This document shows positions 60,101 to 64,000 of a stretch of DNA of 64,000 nt, one piece after another. The stretch is taken from contig OZ038320.1 in the NCBI GenBank assembly GCA_964035795.1, positions 3,473,896 to 3,537,895 on the forward strand, in the 5' to 3' direction. How positions within the stretch are numbered: the first letter of the stretch is position 1; every line of letters starts with the position of its first letter. The notes beneath the pieces were generated by a model that was not told the DNA's origin, did not search any database, and saw only the letters and a list, made by a program, of their open reading frames with translations. The DNA comes from Pterobdella sp. o SKG-2022 (Eukaryota > Annelida > Clitellata > Hirudinida > Piscicolidae). Position numbers and translations under genes: made by a program.

Positions 60101-63100
60101 GCATGTCTTCAATTTCACGCAGTATTGAACACACATAAGCTTCGCAAAATATTGCCGTGAGCCTAACCTATGTTGTACTGTTTGCCAGAGTGAAAAAAAG
60201 GATGAAACATAAGAGAAATGTATGTAGTTGGATAATTTCAGTTATAAATCCGTGTGTCAATGATGCATTGATACAAAAGCTGGGGTATTTTGTTACAGAT
60301 AGATTTTTGTATTTAAAATTTTTCATGAAGGATGATTTGTAAATGCTGTGAAAAAATTTAATTGTGACGTTCAAAATAATTACCAAAAAAGTTAATACCT
60401 CAACTTACTAAGTTCTTTTCGGAAATGGAATTTTTTTTGGTTTATTAGAAAAAATCCGTTCATAATGAAAAAAACTTAACTTGAGATTCGATAAGTTGTG
60501 AAAATTTTTCGAAGATTCATAAATTGACATTTATATACCTTCCCCTGAATGGTTTTTTCAAAAAAAATACAATTATAAAATGAATTGAATTAAATTTTAA
60601 TTTGAAAAAAATTAATTACACAGTTTTAAAAAATTATTTATTGAGTTTTAAATTAATTAAATGAATCAGAATTTAAATTAATTAAATTAACTAGAATTTA
60701 AATTAATTAAATTTAAATTAATTAAATTAATTAATCTTTTCAAATTTTTAATAATATATAATTTTTTTGAGTATGTATTTTCAATGTTTCATTCCACAAA
60801 CACAACAAAAATTATTCCATAGTTTTGTTTCTTAAACCAATTATTAATTCAATCTCATTGTTGAGCAAGTAGAAAAAACCTTAAATAAAAGCACCATGAA
60901 ATACAAAAAAAAAATGAAAACCCTTCAGAAAATTAAACAAAATAACACTAATCCCTCTCTTCAAAAACCTACCAAACAAATCTCAACAAAGCAGCAGAAG
61001 CCCACAAGTGATAGATGGCTGTGCGAGATACACCTTTGAAAAGATAAATAAAGATAGTAATTCAATGATCGATGCAAGTTTAAGTCTCATTTGACTGTTG
61101 TTTTGCTTTCACTTTATTTTTTGAGTTTTTTTTCTTTCGAAATAGATTTTTTAAATTAAAAATGATGTTTTAAAGTATTCAAAGACTTTGTTTTCAATTG
61201 AAGTGCTTTCGTTTAATGTATCTACTTCATTATGTTTCTCAAAATTTTATTATATTGTTTTACACTATTTTTTTATCATTTTTAATATTTTTATGATATT
61301 TTACATAAATTTTTGAAAATATTGATGAAATTTTTGATGGATTTTTCAAAAACTTGGTAATATACCAGTGTTTCTCAATTTTTCAACTATTCTGTGTCAA
61401 CTCAGAGTGGAATAGTATTTATTTTAAATTAAGAGCCTTTATCGAAAGGTTCATCTGAGACGAATCAATTGGTTGTTTTATTCACCACAAATTCACTCTC
61501 CCGACTTTGCATACTATAAAAATCTCTTCCAAATATTATAAATATTTTTTGCTGTTTTTTCTATGTTCAACTGTTTTTACATTGTAATATTTTGTGTAGT
61601 TTTTTTTCTTTATTTCATGTTTTTTTGAAAAAGTAGGAAAATATTGGGGGTCAAAGAAAAATGGGTGAATGATAGATGGACAACTAGATAACACTTTTTA
61701 ATAGAATGACTGACAAAGAAGCTTAGTCGTACTAAATTGCAGTTTAAATAAGAAAAATACAACTTTCAACAACGTTAAAAAAAAAAATATAACAAAGTAT
61801 TTGAGTATGAAAATTACTAAAAAGGAAACTTCGAACAAAAAGGAAAAATTTATCCACAAAAAAATAAAATGTTTTGAGCTGATTCAGTAAAATAGTTAAA
61901 TTCAATTAAAAAGTAGAGCAAGATACACTCCGAACAATACAACAACATATTTCAAAGCACAACCCACTGAAGTTTAAAAAAAATTTCAATTATAAAACTC
62001 TCAAAACTGATAGAAAACTCTCACACACGAGCAGTTCTGAAATAATCCTCAATTTTAAAAGTTTCAAACCATTCAAATATACTCGAGTATAACTTTATTT
62101 TTGTAACATTTCAATTAAAAGTGGTCATTTTTACATCATTTCAAAGATATTATTACAAAACAGCCTCTTTTTATAATTCATACGAGATTGAATGATATTG
62201 ATCCTACTGTAGTAATGAATGTTGCTACTTTTTAGCCTGTTTTCTGTGCATTTGTTTCTTAATTTTTTGGCAAAAGTCTTGTATTTTTACTTTTCAACAT
62301 TCATCACTAGAAAAGCTATCTCGAAGCGATTTTCTCTAGCTGTAAAATACTATTGCTACTGTGTTATCTCCGATCTAGAAACGTATTCAATCCAATGATT
62401 AATTACGTTGATGAAACAAGCAGTTTTGAAGATAAAATCATCTTGTAGTAGTTCAGACCTTGAAGAGTTGAGATTGGGCAAAAATTAAAAGATTGCATTT
62501 TGACCCATTAGTCACCTTATTTATTTTCTAAAATACTAATTTTGTTTTTTTTGAAGCACTAAGTTTCCAATATCTGTTCATTTTTGGAAACATTTTTAAA
62601 AAATTTTAAATATTTTTCAAAAATAGTTTTCATAATGAAAGCAATTTGATGAAATTGGATTATTAAATTTCAAATTATAATAAAGTAATGGAAAAAAAAA
62701 TCATTTGTTTTTTAGAAATTCAAATGTTCATGTAACGTTCCAACAGTCTACAATGAATTGTTTCATAAAAAAAATTAAAGCTGCTTTTAATTTATTCGTA
62801 TTTCCCAGTTTTCTGAAAATACCGTATTTTTTTTAAATCTAAAATTTGTACAGTAATTGAAAATTCTTAGAAATTTATTTTTTAATGCTTATAATACATA
62901 TAACTGATTTATATTTCCATGTATTTTAATGAACATGCATAGTGAATTGTGGACAATCAACCTCAAAATTTTGAATCATAAAAACACGATAATTTTTTTT
63001 TTTTTGACGAAACTTCGATATGTTTTAGTTCATAGCTAATATATAGTATAGTTATATTTTTGCTATCATCTCATGATGAGGCTTCTTTATGAAAATTATA

Positions 63101-64000
63101 GTTTTATTTTTTGATTTAAGGTGTTTTCACAGAAGTTTCCTACAAGTTTGACCTGGTGTTTGTTATACTGTCGAATAGTTTATCAAGAAACGGCTTTTAA
63201 AATCTAATTTTTGTTTTATTTTATTGAATTATTCTACTTTTTTTTATTATTACCATCCTATATGACACTATATGTTCATACTGCAATTCAAAAACTAACC
63301 TTTTGAATAGTCTGAAAATCACTAAACAAAATGGATACTTGCAAACGTGAAAATTAATTCATACAATAGGTTTTTTTGCAAATAAAATTTTTGAATTCTA
63401 TCAGTTTTTGTCAATATAAGCAGTTTTTATACATTTAAAAAAAATTATCAGATATGAAAATATTTCAAGAAATAAAACAAAATGATGAAATAAATTGAAA
63501 AACACTATGCTAGTTTTTAAAAAGAATAATTGGAAAATTGCATTTTAACGAAAATTTAATTTTTTCAAATAAAAAAAAATTTTGAAAATTAAAAAAAAAA
63601 ATTAAATAGATTACTCCAATTTCCTCGAATACTTCAACAAACACATATGTTCAACAAAAAGCACACTTCAAAAAATTAATAAACCCGAAAAAAACAATAT
63701 CTTCAACAAAAAGCCATTTACGCAGCAAAATAGGTGAAACAGCCGCTTATGGTATGAGTTTTTTTTGAAATAGTCACATAGCAAGATGCTATTAGTTGTC
63801 CCTTGGGGGTTGGAACTTATAAAAAAGATTCCATGGCAGGTGAATAAGAAGATGGTTATTCGCCTTCTTGAGTCATAGACTTTTTTTTATTATTATTTAA
63901 ATAATTATAGTTGTTATTATCATTATTTATTTCTAAGTTAATTGTTTGTAGTGTTTTCAGACCATTTTTATTTATTTCACTGTTTTTATTTTTTAAATTG
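57179..64000 (+). other. Tetraspanin intron 5 (open-ended) or later non-coding DNA
   Basis: 6.8 kb, AT-rich. I looked for the expected CCG exon (Cys-Cys-Gly codons in an open frame between AG and GT) and found none, so the gene probably resumes beyond the window. 60600-60735 is a short AT tandem repeat. The open stretch at 60157-60342 has no recognisable domain. Confidence 0.55.
60600..60735. repeat. AT-only tandem repeat
   Basis: Repeated words gaatttaaattaattaaatt and taattaaatt give a nearly G/C-free tract of about 135 bp. Confidence 0.7.

Noticed and set aside
60157..60342. Possible tetraspanin exon or small gene
   Set aside because: It lacks the CCG motif and suitable splice sites, and shows no recognisable family.

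Overview
The window is AT-rich nuclear DNA from an invertebrate-type metazoan. It has spliced genes with GT-AG introns of 0.3 to 12 kb, tRNA-derived SINEs, several non-LTR retrotransposons and many microsatellites. I cannot name the species; a cnidarian, flatworm, other lophotrochozoan or tunicate would all fit.

Layout. Two host genes are supported, both on the + strand. (1) At 1629-26978 lie nine exons of a Cys-loop anion channel subunit of the glycine receptor/GluCl type. The 5' exons lie left of the window. The exons join in one frame to 415 codons plus a stop and include the Cys-loop, the loop C disulfide, the PAR anion-selectivity motif before M2, and M1 to M4. (2) From 40050 past the right edge lie five exons of a tetraspanin (370 residues so far). 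They have canonical tetraspanin intron positions but an unusual N-terminal cytoplasmic extension of about 210 residues. The CCG-containing second half of the large loop and TM4 are not in the window.

Mobile DNA. Intron 1 of the channel gene holds two different LINE remnants with their 5' ends abutting (4.5-7.4 kb); one is of the restriction-like-endonuclease type. The intergenic space holds an extremely AT-rich APE-type LINE (28.5-31.6 kb). Intron 1 of the tetraspanin (11.8 kb) holds an antisense two-ORF LINE of about 4.4 kb (46.05-50.41 kb), a faint older reverse-transcriptase relic (44.6-45.3 kb) and SINEs. Four copies of one tRNA-derived SINE family are spread over the window, and one copy of a second family is likely.

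Repeats. A G-rich minisatellite with units of about 32 bp (56.16-56.90 kb) starts at the 5' splice site of tetraspanin exon 5 and repeats that splice-site sequence about fifteen times. Its core matches a two-tetrad G-quadruplex pattern. An 18-bp G-rich minisatellite follows it. A (TG)n tract of about 180 bp lies 200 bp downstream of the channel stop codon.

The host genes encode membrane proteins with no evident joint pathway. The rest is intron or intergenic DNA in which I see no coding signal.
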